From Hyphomicrobiales bacterium (GTDB taxonomy: Bacteria > Pseudomonadota > Alphaproteobacteria > Rhizobiales > Rhizobiaceae): a stretch of DNA of 64,000 nt. Below the pieces are notes generated by a model, which saw nothing but the letters and a program-made list of their open reading frames with translations, was not told the DNA's origin and made no database searches. A program made the position numbers and the translations under genes. The first letter of the stretch is position 1; each line of letters starts with the position of its first letter. Shown here one piece after another: positions 16,107 through 25,600 of this stretch. The DNA lies in assembly GCA_900467685.1 (NCBI GenBank), contig UBQX01000015.1:16656-80655 (forward strand), read 5' to 3'.

Positions 16107-17057
16107 TTATCCGCCCCAGACGACCGCCTTTTCGTGACGCTCGATCAGGTGTCTCAGCTCCTCGAACCGCCGGGCGATATGCCGTGCAAAATTCTCGACG
16201 GCCGGCATGCCTGGAGCGTCCTTCAGCCTGAGGAGAACCAGCGCACGTTCGGGATGGGGGATTGGCACGGGCAGCGCGGTGATCGACCGTTCATTGCGCA
16301 GGGAAAAGACCGTCGAATGTGGCAGGATGGTCAAGGCATCCGATCCTTTCAGGTAGTTCACCACACTCATCAGGGACCCGCCGGAATAACGGATCTTGGC
16401 CTCCGTTGCACCAAGTGAAAGAAGCAGACTGTGCAGGTCTGCCAGAAGGGGACTGGTCGGCGGCGGCGCGATCCACGGATAGTCGAGCAATGATGCAGGC
16501 CGCAGCTTGCGGCTCATCAGAAGCGGATGGGTGAGCCGGCAGGCGACCACATTGCGGCCCGGCAGGATTTCCTTGGCGATCAGGCCCGACCCCTCGCCAA
16601 GAAGATCGATCGGGCAGATCGCCAGATCAAGCTGTCCGGTCGTCAGCCCCGACTTGAGTTCGCCTATATACCCGTAGCTCTGCTCGATCCGCACATCGGC
16701 ATGCGTGGTCTGGAAGTCGGCGGCCATTCCCGCGATCAGCCCATCCATGAAATAGGGCGTGCCCCCAACGCGAACCACGCCGCTGCGCCCCAGGCGGAAA
16801 CTGTCGATGGCTTCCGCCGCCTTCCGGGAGGCGGCGACGACGGCCATTCCGTGCTGTGCGAGCTCACGGCCCAGAGGCGTCGGCTGAAGGGGGCGCCTGC
16901 CCCTGACGAAAAGCGGTTCGCCGACGCGTTTCTCCAGAAGAGCCAGCGTCCGGGAAACCGCCGGTTGGGTCAGGCCCAGCATGGCCGCGCCTTCGACGAC
17001 GCCGCCTGCCGCCACCACTGCTGCCAGCTGCACCAGATGTTTCTCATCAATCTTCAT
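16107..17057 (-). CDS. LysR-family transcriptional regulator
   Basis: A 316-residue LysR regulator with the helix-turn-helix in VVEGAAMLGLTQPAVSRTLALLEKRVG and an effector domain starting GVVRVGGTPYFMDGLIAGM. It resembles the GbpR/PcaQ-like branch with its MKIDEKHLVQLAAVVAAGG start, but that is a weak impression. It is divergent to the hydroxyquinol/Liv operon with a 94-bp shared region and is the obvious candidate regulator of that operon. Confidence 0.88.
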   Translation of the reverse strand: MKIDEKHLVQLAAVVAAGGVVEGAAMLGLTQPAVSRTLALLEKRVGEPLFVRGRRPLQPTPLGRELAQHGMAVVAASRKAAEAIDSFRLGRSGVVRVGGTPYFMDGLIAGMAADFQTTHADVRIEQSYGYIGELKSGLTTGQLDLAICPIDLLGEGSGLIAKEILPGRNVVACRLTHPLLMSRKLRPASLLDYPWIAPPPTSPLLADLHSLLLSLGATEAKIRYSGGSLMSVVNYLKGSDALTILPHSTVFSLRNERSITALPVPIPHPERALVLLRLKDAPGMPAVENFARHIARRFEELRHLIERHEKAVVWGG

Positions 17058-17151
17058 AGCAAAAACTTATATTGTTCCACAAAGAAATGATCAAACAGCT
17101 TTTTGGTTCTGCTAGCTTGAAGAAAGGGAGACGTTCTGGGAGGAACATCCG

Positions 17152-18015
17152 TTGGCGATAAGGCCGAGTAAAGCCAGCACGGGAAAGCTTATTCCATCGG
17201 GCCTGTTTGCCGAGCGTTTTGGCGATCGGCAGGACGACAAGCTGCCCGCGACGCTGATCGCGTTTGCCTGTCACCTGCAGGCCCTTGTCCGCGAACTGCG
17301 CCCATCGCGAGACGAATGGCGCGCCTTCCTCGACCTCCTGATCGACATCGGTGATTACAGCGACGCGCGCCGTAACGAGTGGATGCTGATCTCCGACCTG
17401 TTCGGTATTTCGGCGCTTGTCGAAGAGCTCAATCATCGCCGCCCACCGGCGGCAACGCCGAATACGCCACGCGGCCCCTTCTATCGCGACGATACGCCGG
17501 AGCTTCCGCTGGGGGCGAATATCAGCCTCGATGGCAAGGGCGAGCCGCTCAGCGTATCCGGCAGGGTGCTGGACCTCGACGGGCAACCGATTTCCGGTGC
17601 GCGGGTGACGGCCTGGCAGGCCAATTCCGAAGGCTTCTACGAAAACCAGCAGCCCGACCACCAGCCGGAATTCAACCTGCGCGGACGTTTCACCACGGAT
17701 GAGGCGGGAGGCTTCCACTATCGGACAGTTATGCCCGCCGGCTATCCGGTGCCACTGGATGGACCCGCGGGCGCGTTGCTCAAGCGCGCGGGGTTTCCGC
17801 CGCGCCGTCCGGCTCACCTGCAGTTTCAGATTGCTGCCGAAGGCTTCGAGACCATCACCACGCATATCTTTGATGCCGACGATCCCGCCCTTGGCTCCGA
17901 TCCGCTGTTTGCGGTGAAGCCGGAACTGATCAAGCGCTTTCGCACAGGCTCGAAGCACTGCGAACTGGATTGCACCTTCGTCATGGTGCGGACGCGACAG
18001 GAGGGACTGCGATGA
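17152..18015 (+). CDS. intradiol ring-cleavage dioxygenase variant with a His-to-Gln iron-ligand change
   Basis: A 287-residue protein of the hydroxyquinol 1,2-dioxygenase branch. The helical N-terminal domain (EWRAFLDLLIDIGDYSDARR) and the beta domain are complete. Three expected Fe(III) ligands are present: Tyr163 (EGFYENQQ), Tyr198 (PAGYPVP) and His222. The fourth is Gln224 (RPAHLQF; codon CAG at 17821-17823) where relatives have His. It is unclear whether it is active. The start is TTG after GGGAGGAAC; no in-frame ATG fits as well. Its stop overlaps the maleylacetate reductase ATG by 4 nt, and it opens a nine-gene operon. Confidence 0.85.
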   Translation: MAIRPSKASTGKLIPSGLFAERFGDRQDDKLPATLIAFACHLQALVRELRPSRDEWRAFLDLLIDIGDYSDARRNEWMLISDLFGISALVEELNHRRPPAATPNTPRGPFYRDDTPELPLGANISLDGKGEPLSVSGRVLDLDGQPISGARVTAWQANSEGFYENQQPDHQPEFNLRGRFTTDEAGGFHYRTVMPAGYPVPLDGPAGALLKRAGFPPRRPAHLQFQIAAEGFETITTHIFDADDPALGSDPLFAVKPELIKRFRTGSKHCELDCTFVMVRTRQEGLR

Positions 18016-19073
18016 GCCGCGATTTCGTCTATCAGGCCAATCGGGCCACCGTTGTCTTTGGCGCGGGCAAGCGCCGCGACGCGGGCGAATGGGTGGGCAA
18101 GCTTGGAAAAAAGCGTGCGTTGGTGCTTTCCACGCCGCACCAGGCGCAGGAAGCCGAGCATCTCGCGAATGAGCTTGGGGCTTTGAGCGCCGGAACCTTT
18201 ACCGGCGCTGTCATGCACACGCCGGTCAATGTGACGGAAGAAGCCGTTGCCGCACTTCAGAGCGCCAGCGCGGATTGCGTGATTTCCTTCGGCGGCGGCT
18301 CGACGACTGGTCTCGGTAAGGCGATCGCGCTGCGCACGGGTGTGCCGCAGATCACCATCCCGACAACCTATGCCGGATCGGAAGTGACGCCGATCCTCGG
18401 CCAGACCGAGAATGGCAGAAAGACCACGATCCGCGACGTTGCCGTTCTGCCGGATGTGGTGATCTATGATCCTGAACTGACCGTCGGCCTGCCGAAACAG
18501 ATGACGATTGTCAGTGCGCTCAACGCACTCGCACATGCGATGGAAGGCCTTTACGCCAAGGATCGCAATCCGATCTCCACCATGATGGCGATCGAATCCT
18601 TCCGCAGCTTCAAGGCCTCGCTGCCGGGTCTCATCGAGACGCCCGGTGACCTCGATCTGCGCGCCGAAGCACAATATGCCTGCTGGCTGGCCGGCACGGT
18701 GCTCGGCACGGTAGGCATGGCACTGCATCACAAGATCTGCCACACGCTGGGCGGCAGTTTCGACACGCCGCATGCCGAAACGCACGCGATCATGCTGCCC
18801 TACACCACGGCCTATAACGCAGTTGCCGTTCCGGAGCTGCTGGCGCCGATCGCAGAGATTTTCGGGGCGGCGGCTGGCGCGTCCCTGCATGATTTCTCGC
18901 GCTCGCTTGGCGCGCCGCTGTCGCTGAAGGATATCGGCTTCGAGGAAGTCAACCTCGACCGTGCCGCCGATATCGCGGCGGAAAACCCCTACTGGAATCC
19001 CCGGCCCATCGACCGCGCGTCGATCCGGGCACTTCTGCAGGCCGCCTGGGAGGGCGACCGGCCGGAGACTTGA
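18012..19073 (+). CDS. maleylacetate reductase (iron-type alcohol dehydrogenase family)
   Basis: A 353-residue iron-alcohol-dehydrogenase-family protein of the maleylacetate reductase branch, which reduces maleylacetate to 3-oxoadipate with NAD(P)H. The nucleotide-binding FGGGSTTGLGKAIALRT, the TTYAGSEVTPILGQTE segment and the C-terminal HHKICHTLGGSFDTPHAETHA with its conserved His residues are intact. The ATG at 18012 overlaps the preceding stop (ATGA), which shows translational coupling to the intradiol dioxygenase. A second copy lies at 43735. Downstream comes the Liv-type importer. Confidence 0.93.
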   Translation: MSRDFVYQANRATVVFGAGKRRDAGEWVGKLGKKRALVLSTPHQAQEAEHLANELGALSAGTFTGAVMHTPVNVTEEAVAALQSASADCVISFGGGSTTGLGKAIALRTGVPQITIPTTYAGSEVTPILGQTENGRKTTIRDVAVLPDVVIYDPELTVGLPKQMTIVSALNALAHAMEGLYAKDRNPISTMMAIESFRSFKASLPGLIETPGDLDLRAEAQYACWLAGTVLGTVGMALHHKICHTLGGSFDTPHAETHAIMLPYTTAYNAVAVPELLAPIAEIFGAAAGASLHDFSRSLGAPLSLKDIGFEEVNLDRAADIAAENPYWNPRPIDRASIRALLQAAWEGDRPET

Positions 19074-19117
19074 GCAGACGCAATGACACTCAAATCATGC
19101 AACAGGGAGTGAGATGC

Positions 19118-20389
19118 ATGTTTACGAGACGCGATTTTCTGAAGACCACCGCGGCGGCCGGCGCCTTGGCCGGTACTGCGGGATTGGCAATGCCGGCTCT
19201 TGCAAAGGGCGGAAAGATCAAGCTGGGCTATGTCAGCCCGCAGACCGGCCCGCTGGCGGGTTTCGGCGAGGCTGACAAGTTCGTCATCGACGCGTTCCTG
19301 AAATCCTTCGGCGACAAGTTCGAGGTCGTGGTCAAGGACAGCCAGTCGAACCCGAACCGCGCGGCGGAAGTCGCCAAGGAACTGATCGTCAACGACAAGA
19401 TCAACCTGATGCTGGTCGCCTCGACGCCGGAGACCACCAATCCGGTTTCCACCACCTGCGAGAACGAGGAAGTGCCGTGCATCTCGACGGTCGCGCCGTG
19501 GCAGCCCTGGTTCATCGGCCAGCAGGGCAATCCCGGCGATCCCAAGAGCTGGAAGCCCTTCAACTTCGCCTATCATTTCTTCTGGGGTCTTGAAGACATC
19601 ATCGCCGTCTTCACCGGCATGTGGTCGCAGATCGAGACCAACAAGCAGGTCGGCGGGCTCTTCCCCAATGACGGCGACGGCAATGCCTGGGGCGATCCGA
19701 ATGTCGGCTTCCCGCCGGTTCTGAAGGAGAAGGGCTTCACGCTGACCGATCCGGGCCGCTACCAGAACATGACGGACGATTTCTCCGCGCAGATTTCCGC
19801 GTTCAAGAAGTCCAATTGCGAGATCCTGACCGGCGTCATGATCCCGCCGGACCTGACGACGTTCTGGAACCAGGCCAAGCAGCAGGGCCTGAAGCCGAAG
19901 ATCGCATCGATCGGCAAGGCGATGCTGTTCCCGCAGGCCGTGGAAGCGCTTGGCAAGGGCGGCCACAACCTCTCGACGGAAGTCTGGTGGACGCCGTCGC
20001 ATCCGTTCAAGTCGTCGCTGACGGGCCAGTCGGCCGCGGACGTCGCCGCGGAATTCACCAAGGTGACCAATCGCCCCTGGACCCAGCCGATCGGCTTCGC
20101 GCATGCGCTCTTCGAACTCGTCGTCGATGTCATGAAGCGGGCGGAAGATCCGACCGATGGAGAGGCGGTTGCGGCCGAGATCGCCAAGACCAAGCTTGAT
20201 ACGCTGGTCGGGCCGGTTGCCTGGGGCAGCGACAAGCTGCCGCCCTTCGCGCAGAAGAACATCGCCAAGACCCCGCTTGTCGGTGGCCAATGGCGCCTCA
20301 AGGATGGCGGTTCCTACGAACTCGTCGTTGTCGAGAATTCGACTGCGCCGCAGGTTCCGCTCGGCGGCAAGATGGAAGCGCTGAGCTGA
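19118..20389 (+). CDS. Liv-type ABC transporter substrate-binding protein (Tat signal)
   Basis: A 423-residue periplasmic binding protein of the branched-chain amino acid type (Peripla_BP_6). It begins MFTRRDFLKTTAAAGALAG, a twin-arginine signal, followed by a hydrophobic stretch and a likely cleavage after PALA. The mature part starts KIKLGYVSPQTGPLAGFGEAD. The ATG at 19118 is chosen because it puts the RR motif at the N-terminus and has AGGGAGTGAG upstream; an earlier in-frame start exists at 19070. In this catabolic operon the ligand is more likely an aromatic acid or phenol than an amino acid. Confidence 0.9.
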   Translation: MFTRRDFLKTTAAAGALAGTAGLAMPALAKGGKIKLGYVSPQTGPLAGFGEADKFVIDAFLKSFGDKFEVVVKDSQSNPNRAAEVAKELIVNDKINLMLVASTPETTNPVSTTCENEEVPCISTVAPWQPWFIGQQGNPGDPKSWKPFNFAYHFFWGLEDIIAVFTGMWSQIETNKQVGGLFPNDGDGNAWGDPNVGFPPVLKEKGFTLTDPGRYQNMTDDFSAQISAFKKSNCEILTGVMIPPDLTTFWNQAKQQGLKPKIASIGKAMLFPQAVEALGKGGHNLSTEVWWTPSHPFKSSLTGQSAADVAAEFTKVTNRPWTQPIGFAHALFELVVDVMKRAEDPTDGEAVAAEIAKTKLDTLVGPVAWGSDKLPPFAQKNIAKTPLVGGQWRLKDGGSYELVVVENSTAPQVPLGGKMEALS

Positions 20390-20401
20390 TGGTCCAGTCC
20401 A

Positions 20402-20423
20402 GGCCGGCGGCTTGCCGCCGGTC
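20402..20423 (+). other. intercistronic hairpin after the binding-protein gene
   Basis: A 9-bp stem GGCCGGCGG/CCGCCGGTC (one G-T pair) with a CTTG loop, in the 58-nt gap between the binding protein and the first ATPase gene. Such hairpins commonly raise binding-protein mRNA over that of the rest of the transporter. Confidence 0.55.
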
Positions 20424-20447
20424 TGACATGTCCTTGGGGAACGGTCG

Positions 20448-21167
20448 ATGACACTTCTGCAACTTGACGGGATTTCCAAATCCTTCGGGGCACTGACGGT
20501 GGCCGATGACATCACCTTTTCGGTTTCCGAAGGTGAGGCGCTCGGCATTATCGGTCCGAATGGCGCAGGCAAATCCACGCTTTTCAACCTGATTACCGGC
20601 ACGATCGGCGCCGACAAGGGCTCGATCCGTTTCCTCGGCGAAGACGTGACGCGCGTCAGCCCGATGCAGCGTTGTCTTTCGGGGATCGGCCGGACATTTC
20701 AGATTCCGCAACCCTTCGAGAAACTGACCGTCTTCGAAAATCTCCTCGTTGCCGGCGCGTTCGGCCAGCAACGGGGCGAGCGAGAGGTGGCGTCGGAATG
20801 CGCCGAGATTCTCGTGGAGACCGGCCTGATTGCCGAGGCAAACAAACCGGCCGGCAGTCTCAGCCTCTTGCAGCGCAAGCGGCTTGAACTGGCCCGCGCG
20901 CTGGCCACGAAACCGAAGCTTCTGCTGCTTGATGAAATTGCCGGCGGGCTGACCGAGGGGGAATGTGCGGTTCTTGTCGAGACCATTCGTGCCGTTCACC
21001 GCCGCGGGGTTACGGTCATCTGGATCGAGCATGTTCTGCATGCGCTGAATTCGGTCGTCGACCACCTGCTTGTGCTTCATTTCGGCCGCGTTCTCGGACT
21101 CGGCGCGCCGCAGGACATGATGAATTCGCAGGAAGTGCGCGAAATCTATCTGGGGATGGAGGTGTGA
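20448..21167 (+). CDS. Liv-type ABC transporter ATPase (LivG-like)
   Basis: A 239-residue ATP-binding subunit. Walker A is GPNGAGKST near residues 37-45, the signature is GSLSLLQRKRLELARAL (LSLLQ in place of LSGGQ, common in LivG relatives), and Walker B is LLLLDEIAGGL. It energises the two membrane permeases encoded downstream. The gene follows the binding protein, and its TGA overlaps the next ATG by 1 nt (TGATG), so the ATPase pair is translationally coupled. Confidence 0.93.
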   Translation: MTLLQLDGISKSFGALTVADDITFSVSEGEALGIIGPNGAGKSTLFNLITGTIGADKGSIRFLGEDVTRVSPMQRCLSGIGRTFQIPQPFEKLTVFENLLVAGAFGQQRGEREVASECAEILVETGLIAEANKPAGSLSLLQRKRLELARALATKPKLLLLDEIAGGLTEGECAVLVETIRAVHRRGVTVIWIEHVLHALNSVVDHLLVLHFGRVLGLGAPQDMMNSQEVREIYLGMEV

Positions 21168-21886
21168 TGACGCTTCTTCAGACACATGCGCTCACGGCGC
21201 GCTACGGCGACTTCCAGGCGCTCTTCGGCATCGACATCACGCTCGAAGCCGGCGAGACCGTGGCCGTCATCGGCGCGAACGGTGCCGGCAAGACCACGCT
21301 GATGCGGGCAATCTCCGGCGTACTTGCCAGCGCCCCTGAACAGATCCTGTTCGAAGGCCAGCCGATCGGCGCGCTTGCCTCGCCCGATATCGTCACGCGC
21401 GGCATCGCCATGGTGCCGGAAGGTCGCAAGCTTTTCCCCTCGCTGACCGTCGAGGAAAACCTGCTGATCGGGGCCTATGGGACGAAGGGCAGCGGGGCGT
21501 GGAACCTCGCGCGCATCTACGATCTCTTCCCGATCCTGAAGGAACGGCGCCATTCGCCGGGCACGGCACTTTCCGGCGGCCAACAGCAGATGGTGGCCAT
21601 CGGGCGGGCGCTGATGTCCAACCCGAAGGTTCTGCTTTGCGACGAAATCAGCCTCGGGCTCGCGCCCGTGGTGATCAAGGATATCTACGCAGCCTTTCCG
21701 CAGATCAAGGCGTCGGGCGCCTCCATCGTCATTGTCGAGCAGGATATCGGCCATGCGCTGAAGGTCGCGGACCGGGTCTACTGCATGATGGAAGGCCGCA
21801 TCACATTGTCTGGCCGGTCGTCGGAGGTCTCGCGCGAGGCGATCCACGCGGCCTATTTCGGAGCGGGCGTCCATGAACATCATTGA
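21167..21886 (+). CDS. Liv-type ABC transporter ATPase (LivF-like)
   Basis: A 239-residue second ATPase of the importer. It starts MTLLQTHALTARYGDFQALFG, has Walker A GANGAGKTT, the signature ALSGGQQQMVAIGRALM and Walker B VLLCDEISLGLAP. The start at 21167 is fixed by the TGATG overlap with the LivG-like gene; a longer upstream frame lies inside that gene. Its 3' end overlaps the permease gene by 14 nt. Confidence 0.93.
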   Translation: MTLLQTHALTARYGDFQALFGIDITLEAGETVAVIGANGAGKTTLMRAISGVLASAPEQILFEGQPIGALASPDIVTRGIAMVPEGRKLFPSLTVEENLLIGAYGTKGSGAWNLARIYDLFPILKERRHSPGTALSGGQQQMVAIGRALMSNPKVLLCDEISLGLAPVVIKDIYAAFPQIKASGASIVIVEQDIGHALKVADRVYCMMEGRITLSGRSSEVSREAIHAAYFGAGVHEHH

Positions 21887-22736
21887 TACGCTTGTCCAGG
21901 GCATCCTGCTCGGCGGGCTCTACGCCCTCTTTGCTGCGGGGCTCAGCATCGTGTTCGGCATCATGCGGCTGGTGAACCTCGCCCATGGCGACCTGATCAT
22001 CTTCGCCGCCTTCGCGATCCTCACCATCACCTCGATGTTCGGGCTCAACCCGTTCGTCTCGGCGCTGATTGCGGCACCCCTGATGTTCGCCGCCGGCTGG
22101 CTGCTGCAATATTTCCTGCTCAACCGGACGCTCGGCAAGGACATCCTGCCGCCGCTTCTGGTGACGTTCGGGCTGTCGATCATCATCCAGAACGGGCTGC
22201 TCGAAGGCTTTGCCGCCGACAGCCGGCGCGTGCCGCTGGGCTCGCTCGAGGCCGCAACCATTCCGCTTGGTGCCGTCAACATTGGCGTCATGCCGCTCCT
22301 GACCTTCCTTTCGGCAATCGTCGTCATCGTCGGCCTCAACACGCTGATCTATCGCGCCCCGATCGGCCGCGCATTTCGCGCGACGTCCGACGATCCGGTC
22401 ACGGCCGGCCTGATGGGCATTCGCCCGCAGCGCATCTTCGCGACCGCGACGGGACTGGCGATGGTGGTCGTGACGGTGGCCGCGCTCTATCTCGGAACCC
22501 GCGCCAATTTCGATCCCTCCGCCGGTCCCTCGCGTCTCATCTATGCCTTCGAGGCGGTGATCATCGGCGGGCTCGGTTCGCTCTGGGGCACGCTTGCCGG
22601 CGGTGTCGTGCTGGGCGTCGCCCAGACGATCGGCGCGACGATCAATCCCGAATGGCAGATCCTTGCCGGTCACATCGCCTTCCTGGCCGTGCTGGCCTTC
22701 AAGCCGCGCGGCTTCTTCCCGCGCGCAGTCGATTGA
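21873..22736 (+). CDS. Liv-type ABC transporter permease (LivH-like)
   Basis: A 287-residue inner-membrane permease. It begins MNIIDTLVQGILLGGLYALFA, the LivH family N-terminus, and has about eight hydrophobic segments. The conserved coupling region EAVIIGGLGSLWGTLAGGVVLG lies near residues 225-250. It overlaps the LivF-like gene and is followed 9 nt later by the LivM-like gene. Confidence 0.93.
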   Translation: MNIIDTLVQGILLGGLYALFAAGLSIVFGIMRLVNLAHGDLIIFAAFAILTITSMFGLNPFVSALIAAPLMFAAGWLLQYFLLNRTLGKDILPPLLVTFGLSIIIQNGLLEGFAADSRRVPLGSLEAATIPLGAVNIGVMPLLTFLSAIVVIVGLNTLIYRAPIGRAFRATSDDPVTAGLMGIRPQRIFATATGLAMVVVTVAALYLGTRANFDPSAGPSRLIYAFEAVIIGGLGSLWGTLAGGVVLGVAQTIGATINPEWQILAGHIAFLAVLAFKPRGFFPRAVD

Positions 22737-22745
22737 GGTGATGCG

Positions 22746-23843
22746 ATGAGTTCAACAGCTCAAACCTGGACGACGAAGACCGGCACCCGCGCCTCGGGCC
22801 TTTTCGGGGTCGCCGCGATCCTGGTGGTCATCGTTGCTGCCGGAGCACCCTTCCTGGTGTCGCGCGACATCGTGCAGGACCTCTTCTTCATCCTGACCAT
22901 GCTCGTGCTTGCGCAGAACTGGAACCTGCTGGCGGGATATGCGGGGCTTCTGTCCATCGGCCAACAGGCTTTCGTGGGTTTCGGCGCCTATTCCATGTTT
23001 GGCATGGTGATCCTTCTAGGGGTTGATCCGCTCCTGGCAACGCTGCTGGCAGGGTTCTTTGCCATGCTGCTCGCCATTCCCGCGGGCTTCTTCTCCTTCC
23101 GCCTGCAAGGGGCCTATTTCGGGGTCGGTACCTGGGTGATCGCGGAGGCCGTCCGTCTCGTCGTCGCGCAATGGAAGGCGCTGGGCGGCGGCACGGGGAC
23201 CTCGCTTCCGGGCGAAGCGCGCAAGGCCATGTTCGGCGTCGAGTTCCTGAAGGATACGTTCGACATGAAGACATCGCAGGCGAGCGACGCGATCGCCTAC
23301 TGGTTCGCACTCGTTCTGGCGGCTGCGACCGTCCTGCTCTTCTACCGCATCCTGCGCACCCGACAGGGGCTCGGGCTTGCCGCCGTACGCGACAACGAAA
23401 CGGCCGCCCGCGCGCTCGGCGTCAATGCCCAGCGCATGAAGGTCTTCGTCTACCTGACCACGGCCTTCGTGACCGGCATCACCGGCGCGCTCATCTATCT
23501 GCAGAAAGCGCGCATTTCGCCGGATGCGGCTTTCTCGGTGACCGACTGGACGGCCTATGTGCTCTTCATCGTGGTCATCGGGGGCATCGGCACGATCGAG
23601 GGGCCGATTGTCGGGATGATCGTGTTCTTCGTGCTGCAGAAGACACTTTCCGATTTCGGCTCGGTCTATCTTCTCATCCTGGGCTTCATCGGGATCGCGA
23701 CCATGATCTTCGCGCCCGCCGGGCTCTGGGGGCTCTTTTCGGCCCGCACCGGCATCCAGCTTTTCCCGATCCGGCGCAGGCTTGTCCTGAACGGTTCGGA
23801 CCACATTGCTCAAAATACTCGTGAGGGAGGTTTCAATGGCTAA
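22746..23843 (+). CDS. Liv-type ABC transporter permease (LivM-like)
   Basis: A 365-residue second permease of the importer with about nine hydrophobic segments. Family segments include AQNWNLLAGYAGLLSIGQQAF near residues 57-77 and VVIGGIGTIEGPIVG near the C-terminal third. The ATG follows GAGGTGATGCG. Its last 8 nt overlap the FAD monooxygenase start, so uptake and ring hydroxylation are tied at the translational level. Confidence 0.93.
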   Translation: MSSTAQTWTTKTGTRASGLFGVAAILVVIVAAGAPFLVSRDIVQDLFFILTMLVLAQNWNLLAGYAGLLSIGQQAFVGFGAYSMFGMVILLGVDPLLATLLAGFFAMLLAIPAGFFSFRLQGAYFGVGTWVIAEAVRLVVAQWKALGGGTGTSLPGEARKAMFGVEFLKDTFDMKTSQASDAIAYWFALVLAAATVLLFYRILRTRQGLGLAAVRDNETAARALGVNAQRMKVFVYLTTAFVTGITGALIYLQKARISPDAAFSVTDWTAYVLFIVVIGGIGTIEGPIVGMIVFFVLQKTLSDFGSVYLLILGFIGIATMIFAPAGLWGLFSARTGIQLFPIRRRLVLNGSDHIAQNTREGGFNG

Positions 23844-25590
23844 CTACTCAACTGACGTTCTGATTGTCGGCATGGGTCCGGCGGGCGGTGCGACGGCAGC
23901 GCTGCTGTCGAGCTACGGCATCCAGAACATGGCGATCAACCGCTACCGCTGGCTCGCCAATACGCCGCGCGCGCACATTACCAACCAGCGCACGATGGAA
24001 GTCATCCGCGATCTCGGTCTCGAGGTCGAGCAGGAGGCCTATCTCTACGCCACCGCGCAGGAATATCTCGGCAACAACGTGTTCTGCACCTCGATTGCGG
24101 GCGAGGAAATCGGCCGCATGTACAGCTGGGGCACGCATCCGAAGTCCAAGGCCGAGCATCTCCTGTCCTCGCCGAGCCTGATGAACGACCTGCCGCAGAC
24201 CTATTTCGAGCCGATCCTTCTGAACACGGCCTGTTCGCGCGGAACGCAGCCGCGCATGTCGACGGAATATGTCTCGCATGTCCAGGATGCCGATGGCGTG
24301 ACGACCACCTGCCGGGACCGGTTGACGGGTGCCGAACTCACCGTACGTTCGAAGTTCCTGATTGGCGCCGATGGCAGCAACTCCAAGGTTGCCGAACATG
24401 CAGGCCTTCCGTTCGAGGGCAAGATGGGCGTGGCCGGCTCCATGAACATCGTCTTCAAGGCGGACCTCACCAAATATGTCGCCCACCGTCCTTCGGTGCT
24501 CTACTGGGTCATGCAGCCGGGCGCCGATGTCGGCGGGATCGGCATGGGCCTCGTGCGCATGGTGCGCCCGTGGAACGAATGGCTGATCAACTGGGGCTAT
24601 GACATCAACCAACCCGCACCGCAGGTCGACGACGCCTTTGCCACAAAGGTCGCACGCGATCTGATCGGCGATCCGGATATCCCGATCGAAATCACCTCGA
24701 CGAGCACGTGGACGGTGAACAACATGTTCGCCACGCATCTGCAGAAGGACCGCGTCTTCATCATGGGCGATGCGGCGCATCGTCATCCGCCGTCGAACGG
24801 CCTCGGCTCCAACACCTCGATCCAGGATGCCTTCAACCTGGCCTGGAAGGTGGCGATGGTCGTCAAGGGCGAGGCCGGGATGGGCCTGCTCGAAAGCTAC
24901 AGCGCCGAACGTGCGCCGGTCGCCCGCCAGATCGTCACCCGCGCCAACAAGTCGATCGACGAATTCGGCCCGATCTTCAAGTCGCTCGGCCTGCTCGATT
25001 CCGTCGATCCGGTGAAGATGCAGGAAAACATGGACGCCCGTTGCGGCACGACGCCGGAAGCCGAGGCGCAGCGCAAGGCCATCCGCGAAGCCATCGCCAA
25101 CAAGGTCTATGAATTCGACGCGCATGGCGTGGAGATGAACCAGCGCTACAAGTCCAACGCCGTCGAAACCGACGGTCAGCCCGAGCCTCCCTTCACCGAG
25201 GATGCAGACCTGCATTTCCAGCAGACGAGCTGGCCGGGCGCGCGCATTCCCCATGCTTGGCTCTTTTCGGATGCCGGTGCCAAGGCATCGACGCTCGATC
25301 TGTGCGGCCATGGCAAGTTCAGCCTTCTCACCGGACCGGGCGGCGCCGGCTGGGCCAAGGCGGCTGCGGCCGTCGGCGCGGAGTTTGGCCTCGAGATCAA
25401 TGTCCACATCATCGGTCCCCGCCGTCCGTGGCAGGACTTCACCGGCGACTGGGCGCGGATCAGCGAGATTTCCGATAGCGGCGCACTTCTCGTGCGTCCC
25501 GACCACCATGTCGCATGGCGCTCGGCGAACGGCGTTGCCGATCCGGCAGCCGAGCTGCGCCGTGTGTTGAAGACTGTATTGTCCAGATAA
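23836..25590 (+). CDS. FAD-dependent phenol/resorcinol-type hydroxylase
   Basis: A 584-residue group A flavoprotein monooxygenase of the TfdB/PheA/resorcinol hydroxylase type that would add a hydroxyl group to a phenolic ring with NAD(P)H and oxygen. Motifs: VGMGPAGG at residues 11-18, the DG motif LIGADGSNSK near 178 and the FAD GD motif IMGDAAHRHPP near 311, with a C-terminal thioredoxin-like tail. The start at 23836 follows GAGGGAGGTTTC and gives the expected N-terminus; the frame from 23806 lies within the LivM-like gene. Directly followed by a hydroxyquinol dioxygenase, it probably forms hydroxyquinol from resorcinol, hydroquinone or a derivative. Confidence 0.9.
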   Translation: MANYSTDVLIVGMGPAGGATAALLSSYGIQNMAINRYRWLANTPRAHITNQRTMEVIRDLGLEVEQEAYLYATAQEYLGNNVFCTSIAGEEIGRMYSWGTHPKSKAEHLLSSPSLMNDLPQTYFEPILLNTACSRGTQPRMSTEYVSHVQDADGVTTTCRDRLTGAELTVRSKFLIGADGSNSKVAEHAGLPFEGKMGVAGSMNIVFKADLTKYVAHRPSVLYWVMQPGADVGGIGMGLVRMVRPWNEWLINWGYDINQPAPQVDDAFATKVARDLIGDPDIPIEITSTSTWTVNNMFATHLQKDRVFIMGDAAHRHPPSNGLGSNTSIQDAFNLAWKVAMVVKGEAGMGLLESYSAERAPVARQIVTRANKSIDEFGPIFKSLGLLDSVDPVKMQENMDARCGTTPEAEAQRKAIREAIANKVYEFDAHGVEMNQRYKSNAVETDGQPEPPFTEDADLHFQQTSWPGARIPHAWLFSDAGAKASTLDLCGHGKFSLLTGPGGAGWAKAAAAVGAEFGLEINVHIIGPRRPWQDFTGDWARISEISDSGALLVRPDHHVAWRSANGVADPAAELRRVLKTVLSR

Positions 25591-25600
25591 GGAAACGACG

